A DNA stretch of 37,364 nt from positions 1 through 37,364 of the forward strand of contig CAIMXI010000041.1 in the NCBI GenBank assembly GCA_903845365.1. Direction: 5' to 3'. The DNA is from an uncultured Geobacteraceae bacterium. Lineage in GTDB: Bacteria > Desulfobacterota > Desulfuromonadia > Geobacterales > Pseudopelobacteraceae. The position numbers and the translations under genes are program-made. The notes under the pieces were generated by a model. The model was given only the letters and a program-made list of their open reading frames with translations. It was not told where the DNA came from and made no database searches. Below, piece by piece: positions 31,540-37,364 of the stretch; within the stretch, counting starts at the first letter, position 1, and every line of letters starts with the position of its first letter.

Positions 31540-31944
31540 TCAGCTTGTGAAAGCCACACACACCTTCCGATCTCTCGGTCCGTCAAACTCGCAAAAATAT
31601 ATTCCCTGCCATGTACCAAGCCACATCTTGCCGTTGCGAACTATTACCTGTACCGAAGAGCCATAAAAGCTTGCCTTGATATGTGCATCTGAGTTGCCTT
31701 CGCTATGCCGGAATTTCTTACTCTGTGGGATCAACTCGTCGCTGAACGACTCCATATCAAATGCAACATCAGGATCGGCGTTCTCGTTAATAGTGATTCC
31801 TGCGGTGGTATGCGGTACAAAAACCGTAGCAACTCCATCCAGCCAGTTGTTGTTCATAATAACCCCGGCAATCTCTGTAGTAATAGAGACAAACTGGGTT
31901 CGGCGTTTTGTCTTTACGTGAAATTCTGTAGTCGCTGTAGTCAT
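31540..31944 (-). CDS. yjbQ: YjbQ / UPF0047 family protein, 134 residues
   Basis: The sequence matches the small YjbQ family over its whole length: TKRRTQFVSITTEIAGVI near the start, VFVPHTTAGITINENADPD in the middle, then EGNSDAHIKAS and LGTWQGIYFCEFDGPRDRKV. The family forms beta-rich trimers. The conserved His and Glu/Asp residues are all present. E. coli YjbQ has been reported to have weak thiamine-phosphate synthase activity, but the physiological role is open. The start ATG follows AAGAGGCATC. It is probably chromosomal and close to the original tRNA-Pro context. A terminator follows. Confidence 0.9.
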   Translation of the reverse strand: MTTATTEFHVKTKRRTQFVSITTEIAGVIMNNNWLDGVATVFVPHTTAGITINENADPDVAFDMESFSDELIPQSKKFRHSEGNSDAHIKASFYGSSVQVIVRNGKMWLGTWQGIYFCEFDGPRDRKVCVAFTS

Positions 31945-32004
31945 TTGATGATGCCTCTTTATTGGAAAAAAGTTTGTGTGGTGGAATTCCAGGCACTGTT
32001 TGTA

Positions 32005-33144
32005 TCATGAGCTGATGGAATTGTGGATTACCTTGTTACTCTCTAGCTTTGATTCATACTGCTTCAAAAGCCGCCGTCCCCAGCAACCCCAGCTATTTTT
32101 ACATCGGATATTTTCCACAATTTGCGGGATCAACGTAAAAAACTCCGGTTGCAGTAAAGTTTCAATCAATCGCTCCTTGTCCTTGTGATAGTTGAAAAAA
32201 CATCGAATATTAATAAATGATGCTTGCCTGGCAGCTTCGAACCTCTCTTCAAATGTGTCTGCAATCTGTCTTGGTCTATCTGGCACATTATTTTCTAAAT
32301 AATTTGACACCCAACTTTCGTGACGGCGAATTTGATAAGCCTCGATTTGAGTTGCTGTAATTCCTATCTCAGCTAAAACATTGAGCATATCCTCCATGCT
32401 ATCGACAGCGTCGGAATACCTGATATATCTATTCTCTTTTAACCGTCGGGCTTCTGTTTCAGATATCGTATCAAGAAAATGAATACCAGTAGCCGGATGA
32501 ACTTTAGGAAATGGAGCAATGCCATATTCCAAAATATTCCCATTTAACCAGTTAGTGATTACCCATGCAGTTTCAGGTAAAGTGGAGCTTTCAGGATGGT
32601 GGTTGAACTGCTCCTTCAAAAGCAACTTAAATTCCGACTTTCCGATCAGCCTGAAAATATAGCGAAACAACTTATATTGGGCTTTATGACAAGCACTGCA
32701 AGGACAACCCATAAAACCGTTTGTCAGTAAATCACTCTGAGTAATAGTCGATAAATTTCTTTTGAACCAAGATATTACAGCGCTTTTACCATCACGAACC
32801 GCAGTGACTAATGGTGAAAATATATCCGGAATCCTGTCATGAGGAATATATTCAGATTCTCTATCGTCACTGAACACATCGACCAGCTTTTCATTTACGT
32901 CATCACCCTCCACATGTTTTTCAAATCTATTCATGACATACAGTGCTCTCAGAAACCCCTCCCATGTTGAGCGGGATAAATTATCATCCGACTCCATAGC
33001 AGAGGTTGCCGCAAGTGCTGCAATCTTTGCAATCTCGTATCGCTCTACAAAATCAGCTAGTGTTGAATCTTGACTGTCATAGTGCGACCAAGCTTCTATT
33101 AAATCTTCTTTTGTTATCTTATTTAGAATTGACGATACTGACAT
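32005..33144 (-). CDS. Hypothetical protein, 379 residues
   Basis: ATG 33144 follows AAGGAGAAAATT. The protein is soluble and mostly helical, rich in Glu, Arg and Asp. Visible points: a CPCSACHKAQ cluster near residue 145, an ITNWLNGNILEYGI segment near 195, and a C-terminal region with CKNSWGCWGRRLLKQY. The Cys group might hold a metal ion. No family recognised. It is read in the same direction as yjbQ, 60 bases upstream of it, but its style and the genes to its right suggest accessory rather than core function. Function not assigned. Confidence 0.7.
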   Translation of the reverse strand: MSVSSILNKITKEDLIEAWSHYDSQDSTLADFVERYEIAKIAALAATSAMESDDNLSRSTWEGFLRALYVMNRFEKHVEGDDVNEKLVDVFSDDRESEYIPHDRIPDIFSPLVTAVRDGKSAVISWFKRNLSTITQSDLLTNGFMGCPCSACHKAQYKLFRYIFRLIGKSEFKLLLKEQFNHHPESSTLPETAWVITNWLNGNILEYGIAPFPKVHPATGIHFLDTISETEARRLKENRYIRYSDAVDSMEDMLNVLAEIGITATQIEAYQIRRHESWVSNYLENNVPDRPRQIADTFEERFEAARQASFINIRCFFNYHKDKERLIETLLQPEFFTLIPQIVENIRCKNSWGCWGRRLLKQYESKLESNKVIHNSISS

Positions 33145-33235
33145 AATTTTCTCCTTAATTTGAATTTGACTTAAATATCAGCTACCTATGGGGTTGCATT
33201 GTGGACTGTGGCCATGCCGATCCAGAATGAAGCCG

Positions 33236-33595
33236 CTAATCCGCTATGTTCAAATAGAGGCATCTCGTTTCTTCAATAGATTCCCAGGGAGCCTCGTGCG
33301 GTTCATTCTCTCCCGAAAACTCCTCATAATCGCTTCTATCCTCTCCAAACCTTTTGAACACATATCCGTAGCAACCTTCAGCCTCCAATGATTGCTCGTA
33401 CACTTTTATCAGCTCTCCAACTTCCGCATAAAAGGAATCCCACTTGATGCTATCGTGGTGAAAATGGATGTATCTCCCGGTACATCGTAAGTCATAGCCT
33501 TTTATGACGTCTGTATTGACGGTCTCGAAGTAACTGCTTGCATTTTCTTTCGTATTAAATTCGATAACGAAAGCTGTATCTGAACAATATCCCAT
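33236..33595 (-). CDS. Small hypothetical protein starting MGYCSD, 119 residues
   Basis: I chose ATG 33595 (MGYCSDTAFVIEFNTKENAS) because AGGAGA lies seven bases upstream; a frame start at 33631 has no site. The chain is rich in Tyr, Glu and Asp with a strand-helix pattern, and ends CLYLNIAD. Proteins that begin MGYRSDVA or similar are common in phages and integrated elements, from memory, with no function known. It is followed by 91 bases without a gene. Confidence 0.65.
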   Translation of the reverse strand: MGYCSDTAFVIEFNTKENASSYFETVNTDVIKGYDLRCTGRYIHFHHDSIKWDSFYAEVGELIKVYEQSLEAEGCYGYVFKRFGEDRSDYEEFSGENEPHEAPWESIEETRCLYLNIAD

Positions 33596-33681
33596 GGTAA
33601 TTCTCCTCTGAATTTTATTTACACATTCCAAGCCTATCTGCGAAAAATCATCATCAAATCATCATCTTCGATATGAAGCTA

Positions 33682-33939
33682 TTAGCCCTTTAGGATTATT
33701 AATGCTCTATGAGGCACACGAATTCTTGTTCCATCATCCAGGTCAACATTTGCAAAGTAAGGACTTGTACCGGCTTTATTATAAATTTTTGGCGTAAGGG
33801 CATGAACAACGGTCCCTAATGCACCTTTTTCGATTTGCTTGCCGTCAGCAACGGTGTCGTACAGCAGTTTCACTCTGATGCTGTCCACTATCATCGGATT
33901 CGTCCGTAAATCACCTTTTTCCCATGCTTCATCAGTCAT
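33682..33939 (-). CDS. Small protein resembling DUF4926, 85 residues
   Basis: The core VKLLYDTVADGKQIEKGALG followed by TVVHAL and a late RVPHRALIIL is like DUF4926-type small beta-barrels. In these a VKLL start, KGxxGTVVH turn and Asp-rich closing strand recur. ATG 33939 follows GGAGGTATCAACTTT. Such proteins often sit near toxin-antitoxin or mobile-element genes; no partner is visible here. Family placement is tentative. Confidence 0.6.
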   Translation of the reverse strand: MTDEAWEKGDLRTNPMIVDSIRVKLLYDTVADGKQIEKGALGTVVHALTPKIYNKAGTSPYFANVDLDDGTRIRVPHRALIILKG

Positions 33940-33999
33940 AAAGTTGATACCTCCAGTTTTGGATATACAGCATGATTACAGCTATCAGTATTCACCAAA

Positions 34000-34914
34000 T
34001 CAATCGCTTTCCTTAAAGATTGCAGTCGTGGGATTAATCAGCAACCAATAGTCGCCGTTGGCACAGCCGGGAAACTCAGAAGAGAACCAGGCCCTATAAA
34101 TGCCGTCGTCACACAGTTTGCACTCGATACTAAGATCCCGTCCGTTCTTTCTTGCCCTATTCCAACGGCCTCCGGCATCGTAGGTATAGTTTGACTTGTC
34201 CTTGAACGCAGTTTTTATGTCGGCAATAACATAGTCAGGGAATTTTCCGCAGATGCTGGTCACGGAATATCCGTAGTTTTGAAAATAGTCGCTCGGATTT
34301 GCCAAAAGCTTTGCCTTTATGTCATCCCAGACTCCCGGATAGATCCTGTAAGCTAAGCGCCTGACTTTCTCGACCAGATCAATCTCAGGTACAGGTTCTA
34401 TTGAAATCAGGTGGTACAGATCATCCGTATCAAAAGGATACCCGCTTCTGGCGGTGTTGGTATGGCAAAGTAACCCGGTTTTTGTTACAAACAGGCGGCA
34501 TTCATGGATAACTTTTGCTTGAGTATTTTTCCTCTTGTTGATTGGTAGCGAAACGGGTGTATCGAAGCAGAGTCGCATCTTCTTGTGGCTGTTATCGGAA
34601 GTAATAGACTCCCAGGCGGTGATAACAGTTGCGTGGTTTTTAGGACCTCTCAAAAAAGTTATGCGTTGTGGTTGTGGTGGATTAACAGAAATAGCTGGTG
34701 GAAGATGCAATTGACTGGACGAATCCAGATCAAAGTCGTAAACGATCGGGCTCAGATTGCTAGTAAGATGTTGTTCCACGGTACTCTCCTTTTCTAAGAT
34801 AGAAAGCAGAACACTTCCGTGACGCGTGATAAATGAAATGGTCTGCTTTCTGGTCAACTTGTAGATGCTGAATGTCATTAACGCACGGTCAATACGGTGA
34901 TGTGCTTGCTCCAT
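34000..34914 (-). CDS. Hypothetical protein, 304 residues
   Basis: The start ATG 34914 overlaps the end of the previous gene by 26 bases, with a weak GAAAGAG site. The chain begins MEQAHHRIDRALMTFSIYKL. It has a basic strand-rich middle (PPQPQRITFLRGPKNHATVI) and a C-terminal domain with CKLCDDGIYRAWFSSEFPGC followed by ANGDYWLLINP. No enzyme motif or membrane span is clear. A CxxC...C set near the end could hold a metal. It is the largest complete gene in this small-gene cluster. No known family recognised. Confidence 0.6.
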   Translation of the reverse strand: MEQAHHRIDRALMTFSIYKLTRKQTISFITRHGSVLLSILEKESTVEQHLTSNLSPIVYDFDLDSSSQLHLPPAISVNPPQPQRITFLRGPKNHATVITAWESITSDNSHKKMRLCFDTPVSLPINKRKNTQAKVIHECRLFVTKTGLLCHTNTARSGYPFDTDDLYHLISIEPVPEIDLVEKVRRLAYRIYPGVWDDIKAKLLANPSDYFQNYGYSVTSICGKFPDYVIADIKTAFKDKSNYTYDAGGRWNRARKNGRDLSIECKLCDDGIYRAWFSSEFPGCANGDYWLLINPTTAIFKESD

Positions 34915-35128
34915 ACTCTTTCGTTATCAACTCCGACATTGAAATGCCTTGCTCTGCCTCATACCCGCCATGTTTTGCATGCAGATAATCATCTAGAGCG
35001 AATAGATCCAACGCGATTTTGCCTGATAGTTGCGTTATGGTTGGGTCGATAAACCTGTTTGCCGCTTTAATCCCGAAGAAGCTTTTCATCAACATTGCAA
35101 ATTCAGTCATTGATCTTATTTCAATCAT
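34889..35128 (-). CDS. Small hypothetical protein, 79 residues
   Basis: ATG 35128 follows AAGGAGGGGATTAAA, a very strong site, and overlaps the previous stop by four bases (ATGA). An upstream in-frame ATG (35173) lies inside the previous gene and is unlikely. The chain MIEIRSMTEFAMLMKSFFGI and ALDLFALDDYLHAKHGGYEA is helical and acidic. No family recognised. Coupled translation with neighbours is the main evidence. Confidence 0.65.
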   Translation of the reverse strand: MIEIRSMTEFAMLMKSFFGIKAANRFIDPTITQLSGKIALDLFALDDYLHAKHGGYEAEQGISMSELITKEYGASTSPY

Positions 35129-35367
35129 TTTAATCCCCTCCTTCTTGTTGAGCAATGATATGGACAGAAGCAACCACTAAAGTACTTCAACTCGTATCCC
35201 ATCTTGGCTAGTATTGGTGCGGCATTACTTTCCTCCTCTGTAGTTGATTCCGAGTACCGGAACTGTGGATGAAATTTTAGTCCGGTCGCTTTTGCAACCT
35301 TCGCATAAATAGCTTTGTTGGCATCAGATATGTCTCCAACAACAGTGGAATCAAAAAATACAATCAT
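35125..35367 (-). CDS. Small hypothetical protein, 80 residues
   Basis: ATG 35367 overlaps the previous stop by four bases and has AAAGGAGAAACAGCC upstream. The chain begins MIVFFDSTVVGDISDANKAI and contains KFHPQFRYSESTTEEESN. Near its end CFCPYHC supplies three cysteines and a histidine, with a basic tail. A small metal-binding protein is likely. Function unknown. Confidence 0.65.
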   Translation of the reverse strand: MIVFFDSTVVGDISDANKAIYAKVAKATGLKFHPQFRYSESTTEEESNAAPILAKMGYELKYFSGCFCPYHCSTRRRGLK

Positions 35368-35543
35368 GGCTGTTTCTCCTTTCTGTGATAACAACCTTTG
35401 TGGATTACTTCATCGTAACGGATATCCAAGCGCATTCCGTTGTGCCTGCATTCAGGCGTATCGTTTTCATACTCCTGAAATTCAGGGCATTCGCTACAGG
35501 ATAGACAGGTGTAACTAACCGGAAACGAGAACTGTTTTTTCAT
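35364..35543 (-). CDS. Small cysteine-rich protein, 59 residues
   Basis: ATG 35543 and the stop at 35364 each overlap the neighbouring genes by four bases. The product begins MKKQFSFPVSYTCLSCSECP and has further cysteines in PECRHNG and KGCYHRK. The spacing CxxCxxC...C...C suits a small zinc or iron-sulphur binding fold. No family recognised. Confidence 0.65.
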   Translation of the reverse strand: MKKQFSFPVSYTCLSCSECPEFQEYENDTPECRHNGMRLDIRYDEVIHKGCYHRKEKQP

Positions 35544-35731
35544 AGCTTTAGCTTCTCCCCCTCAAATGGACTTCCAACCCTCGATATATTTTGAAATCGG
35601 TTTATGAACTCCTGCGCTTCGGCTTTGTTCTTTACATGGTGTGGATGGCCATTAACTAGTGCAACCCAGCCAGGGGCTTTGTTCTTGTAGTACCTGCTGG
35701 CTTTGATTATTTCGCAGTGGAATTGCGTCAT
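35540..35731 (-). CDS. Small hypothetical protein, 63 residues
   Basis: I set the start at ATG 35731 (MTQFHCEIIKASRYY) since GGAGGT lies six bases upstream and the ATGA overlaps the previous stop. The chain WVALVNGHPHHVKNKAEAQE suggests a compact strand-helix fold with a cluster of His residues. It ends with a basic tail (FEGEKLKL). No known family. Confidence 0.65.
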   Translation of the reverse strand: MTQFHCEIIKASRYYKNKAPGWVALVNGHPHHVKNKAEAQEFINRFQNISRVGSPFEGEKLKL

Positions 35732-35964
35732 GGAAACCTCCAGTCCTGGATAAACAGTCTCTTGCCTTGCGCGATACAATAGAACGAGGCTGCATTGCTG
35801 TAGCATATCGCATAGACTCTTCTGTTACGTCCTTTGCGCCAAGATCTGCCTCTGTCATTTATTACATACCTGGTTGGTATTTTCCCACCGTAGTCCGTGA
35901 CGGAATGATATGGTGGGCTGTGATCGGTAGCAACATCCTTCCAGTCAGCGGGTGCGTACATCAT
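35728..35964 (-). CDS. Small hypothetical protein, 78 residues
   Basis: The start is uncertain: ATG 35964 or 35961 (MMYAPADWKDV) has AAAGGGG upstream, while ATG 35982 is also in frame. The sequence contains SVTDYGGKIPTRYVINDRGR and is basic and aromatic (WRKGRNRRVYAICYSNAAS). The stop overlaps the next ATG by four bases. Tyr/Arg-rich small proteins like this could bind nucleic acid; no domain recognised. Confidence 0.6.
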   Translation of the reverse strand: MMYAPADWKDVATDHSPPYHSVTDYGGKIPTRYVINDRGRSWRKGRNRRVYAICYSNAASFYCIAQGKRLFIQDWRFP

Positions 35965-36106
35965 TTGGGCACCCCTTTTCATGGCAAGCTACGCCATTGA
36001 TTACCAATGCTTGGCATTGACTACACCTAACACGCCAGGTTTTGTCAGTTCTGTCGTACCCTGATAAGTCGAAGCCCTGTCTTTTCAACTGTTCTATTCT
36101 ACTCAT
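35945..36106 (-). CDS. Small zinc-finger-like protein, 53 residues
   Basis: ATG 36106 overlaps the previous stop by four bases and follows GCAGGGGGCT. The chain RVRCSQCQALVINGVACHEK followed by GCPN supplies CxxC, a Cys-His pair and a final Cys, a probable zinc site. Very similar C..C.A.VING...HE.GCP proteins recur in prophages and plasmids, from memory. It is a useful marker that this cluster is element-borne. Confidence 0.7.
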   Translation of the reverse strand: MSRIEQLKRQGFDLSGYDRTDKTWRVRCSQCQALVINGVACHEKGCPNDVRTR

Positions 36107-36324
36107 AGCCCCCTGCTCCTTTCGAATGGTTTGACTTCATAAAGCGTAAGCCAGTGCTGACCGATAACGTATCCAACGTGAACGACGCTACCGTCTTTCT
36201 TGTCCAAGTACATCTTGCTTACATGACCGCTTCCGATTCGTTCAATCAGCTCTTTACGCGGATGCTGACCTAAGCCGTGGTAGGTTTGACCGTATTGGTC
36301 GATTGCCATATAATTATCTTTCAC
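36103..36324 (-). CDS. Small hypothetical protein, GTG start, 73 residues
   Basis: GTG 36324 is preferred because GGGAGGT lies upstream and GTGA overlaps the previous stop; the in-frame ATGs upstream are inside the previous gene. The chain runs KDNYMAIDQYGQTYHGLGQH, then GSGHVSKMYLDKKDGSVVHV and ends EVKPFERSRGL. The two Gly-rich loops and strand pattern suggest a small beta fold, perhaps SH3-like. Function unknown. Confidence 0.65.
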   Translation of the reverse strand: MKDNYMAIDQYGQTYHGLGQHPRKELIERIGSGHVSKMYLDKKDGSVVHVGYVIGQHWLTLYEVKPFERSRGL

Positions 36325-36566
36325 AAACACACCTCCCTTTTCGCCCACCAACCATGACATTCCCATCCATCTTTAGGTGTCTCATACCCCTCAATATCAG
36401 TTCGAGCGTAGCAAAATAGCTCTCCTGCTGAATAACCATCTTTCACCATCAAATAGACACGGTCGTAAGTGTGCTCTTCCAGTATTTCTGCCATATCAAA
36501 AGGTATTTCTACCGGAAGTGCTTCGCATTCCCAGTGGTACGATATTGTTATTTCTCTTTTCATCAT
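36321..36566 (-). CDS. Small hypothetical protein, 81 residues
   Basis: ATG 36566 overlaps the previous stop by four bases (the sequence is ATGATG, so the second ATG is also possible). The chain MMKREITISYHWECEALPVE is followed by IPFDMAEILEEHTYDRVYLM and a Trp/Cys-rich end (DGWECHGWWAKREVCL). An acidic, strand-helix small protein. No family recognised. Confidence 0.65.
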   Translation of the reverse strand: MMKREITISYHWECEALPVEIPFDMAEILEEHTYDRVYLMVKDGYSAGELFCYARTDIEGYETPKDGWECHGWWAKREVCL

Positions 36567-36820
36567 GGTTTCAGTTCCTCCAATACGAGTTTTTGGCAGT
36601 CGATTGGCAAAGCTTCAAATTTGATCCGTTTGCCGAGATGCTTCCATGTTGGCCTGTCAATCAAGGTTGGGCTGAATCCATGCTGACCAAAACCTTGCGG
36701 GTGAAAGGGGTGTGCACTCATACCCAGGTAAACAAATTCATCGTTGATTTTGTTTGTAAAGACAGCGGTGTATCTGTCGTATGTCTTGTTTTGGTTGTCG
36801 TAAATCCGTACGCCTTTCAT
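36563..36820 (-). CDS. Small hypothetical protein, 85 residues
   Basis: ATG 36820 follows AAGGAGACTACAAAA. The chain MKGVRIYDNQNKTYDRYTAV contains a likely strand pair. It continues with EFVYLGMSAHPFHPQGFGQH, a His/Gly/Pro-rich loop, and KFEALPIDCQKLVLEELKP at the end. It resembles small proteins on mobile elements that begin with a DNQNKTYDRY-type strand, without known function. The gap of 108 bases after the VWA gene contains only a weak hairpin. Confidence 0.65.
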   Translation of the reverse strand: MKGVRIYDNQNKTYDRYTAVFTNKINDEFVYLGMSAHPFHPQGFGQHGFSPTLIDRPTWKHLGKRIKFEALPIDCQKLVLEELKP

Positions 36821-36928
36821 TTTTGTAGTCTCCTTTTCTACGCAACAAAGAGGGCATCACCATTAATGGCTCTGCCCTTTGAATTGCACATTCAATGCGC
36901 TGTTGTGTAATACGAATCAGTTTATAAA

Positions 36929-37364
36929 TTAACGTCTGCTCGTCAGTAATCCCTCCATAACTCCGAACATTGCCGCCGGTAGTTCTCGAATCGAATTGAT
37001 GATCTTGTGATTATCCCAGAATATTTGGACATTTTTGTCGACGATACCAATTGCTGCGATCTCGATTCCATCTTTCATAGTCCTCTTGGTGGCCGCCTGA
37101 GTTGCCTGATCGTTATCAGGACTTCCGTCGGTCAGAATCAACATGATTTTTCGAGGCTCTGGTCGTTGAAGCAGTAGAGCACGAGCTGCCCAAATTGCCG
37201 TATCAGTAGGAGTGCCGTCGAATGGATGATGGTTGAAGTCTTCGGATTTTGGCTTTATTCCAAAGTTGACAAGTACGTTGACTTCCGGTTGGCCTGCAGA
37301 CTTCCCACTAAACTCCATGGAACAGGCAGCAACAGATTTAAGACCGAACAGAGTGGAATGGAGA
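36929..37364 (-). CDS. VWA-domain protein, CobT-like, C-terminal part (runs off the right edge)
   Basis: The frame stays open to the right edge, so the N-terminus is missing. A von Willebrand A domain fills the visible part: LHSTLFGLKSVAACSMEFSG, then GTPTDTAIWAARALLL, the MIDAS-type LTDGSPDND, and VDKNVQIFW before a final helix. The GTPT threonine and TDGSPD aspartate are in place for metal binding; the DxSxS motif lies outside the window. The closest type I know is the VWA of cobalt-chelatase CobT-like proteins. These usually work with a MoxR/CobS-type AAA+ ATPase encoded just upstream. That partner, if present, is to the right of the window. Confidence 0.75.
   Translation of the reverse strand, partial: LHSTLFGLKSVAACSMEFSGKSAGQPEVNVLVNFGIKPKSEDFNHHPFDGTPTDTAIWAARALLLQRPEPRKIMLILTDGSPDNDQATQAATKRTMKDGIEIAAIGIVDKNVQIFWDNHKIINSIRELPAAMFGVMEGLLTSRR

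Noticed and set aside
36850..36892. Hairpin in the gap after the VWA gene
   Set aside because: A six-base stem with a nested CCATTAATGG palindrome is visible but there is no T tract and no comparison to support a function.

Overview
The window is the right-hand part of an integrated prophage (about 1-31291) followed by chromosome (31292-37364). A triheme cytochrome of the c7 (PpcA) type carried by the prophage points to a Geobacter-like host (Desulfuromonadales/Geobacterales). This is an inference, because no rRNA or other marker gene is present. The right border is clear: a tyrosine integrase gene ends 29 bases before a copy of the 3' half of a tRNA-Pro gene (anticodon loop to CCA, 31247-31291). 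This is the usual scar of integration into a tRNA. The intact tRNA, and the terminase, portal and capsid genes, must lie left of base 1; none is visible here.

Virion module (minus strand, 26.6 kb down to base 1). Read in the direction of transcription it starts with a ribbon-helix-helix protein, a CII-like regulator and a chain of small genes overlapping by about 4 bases, including a SWIM-type zinc protein. A probable lysis pair follows (membrane-anchored lytic transglycosylase and a 31-residue membrane peptide). Next come a tail protein with an apparent one-base frameshift, three related minor virion proteins, and a 951-residue protein with fourteen 20-residue GGHA repeats. The module continues with two probable internal virion proteins and a 4,699-residue polyvalent protein (N6-adenine methylase, SNF2-type helicase, HEMAH metallopeptidase, MuF-C-like and PLxRFG-like regions). 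It ends in a tail fibre cut by the window edge. Two similar sigma70-type promoters with a palindrome at the start site (1291-1336 and 17053-17100) precede the tail fibre and the internal-protein operon. A third palindrome lies before the CII-like gene.

Inside the giant gene, two linker regions carry small genes in another frame of the same strand, each with a good ribosome binding site: a 45-residue zinc ribbon (13822-13959) and an 81-residue helical protein (11320-11565). They appear to be overprinted or swallowed genes and are among the most unusual features of the window.

Lysogeny module (plus strand, 27.0-31.2 kb). It holds a short CI-type repressor with a candidate operator around its -10 box, two paralogous membrane coiled-coil proteins with a 47-codon gene on the opposite strand between them, and a lipoprotein that fuses a triheme c7 cytochrome to a cohesin-like domain. 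An 11-G tract lies in the leader of the latter operon. A DUF2335 membrane protein, an XRE-type regulator and the integrase follow.

Right flank. After a strong terminator come YjbQ and a 379-residue unknown protein. A chain of mostly tightly overlapping small genes then follows, ending at a CobT-like VWA protein cut by the window edge. The style of this chain suggests a second mobile element rather than core chromosome.
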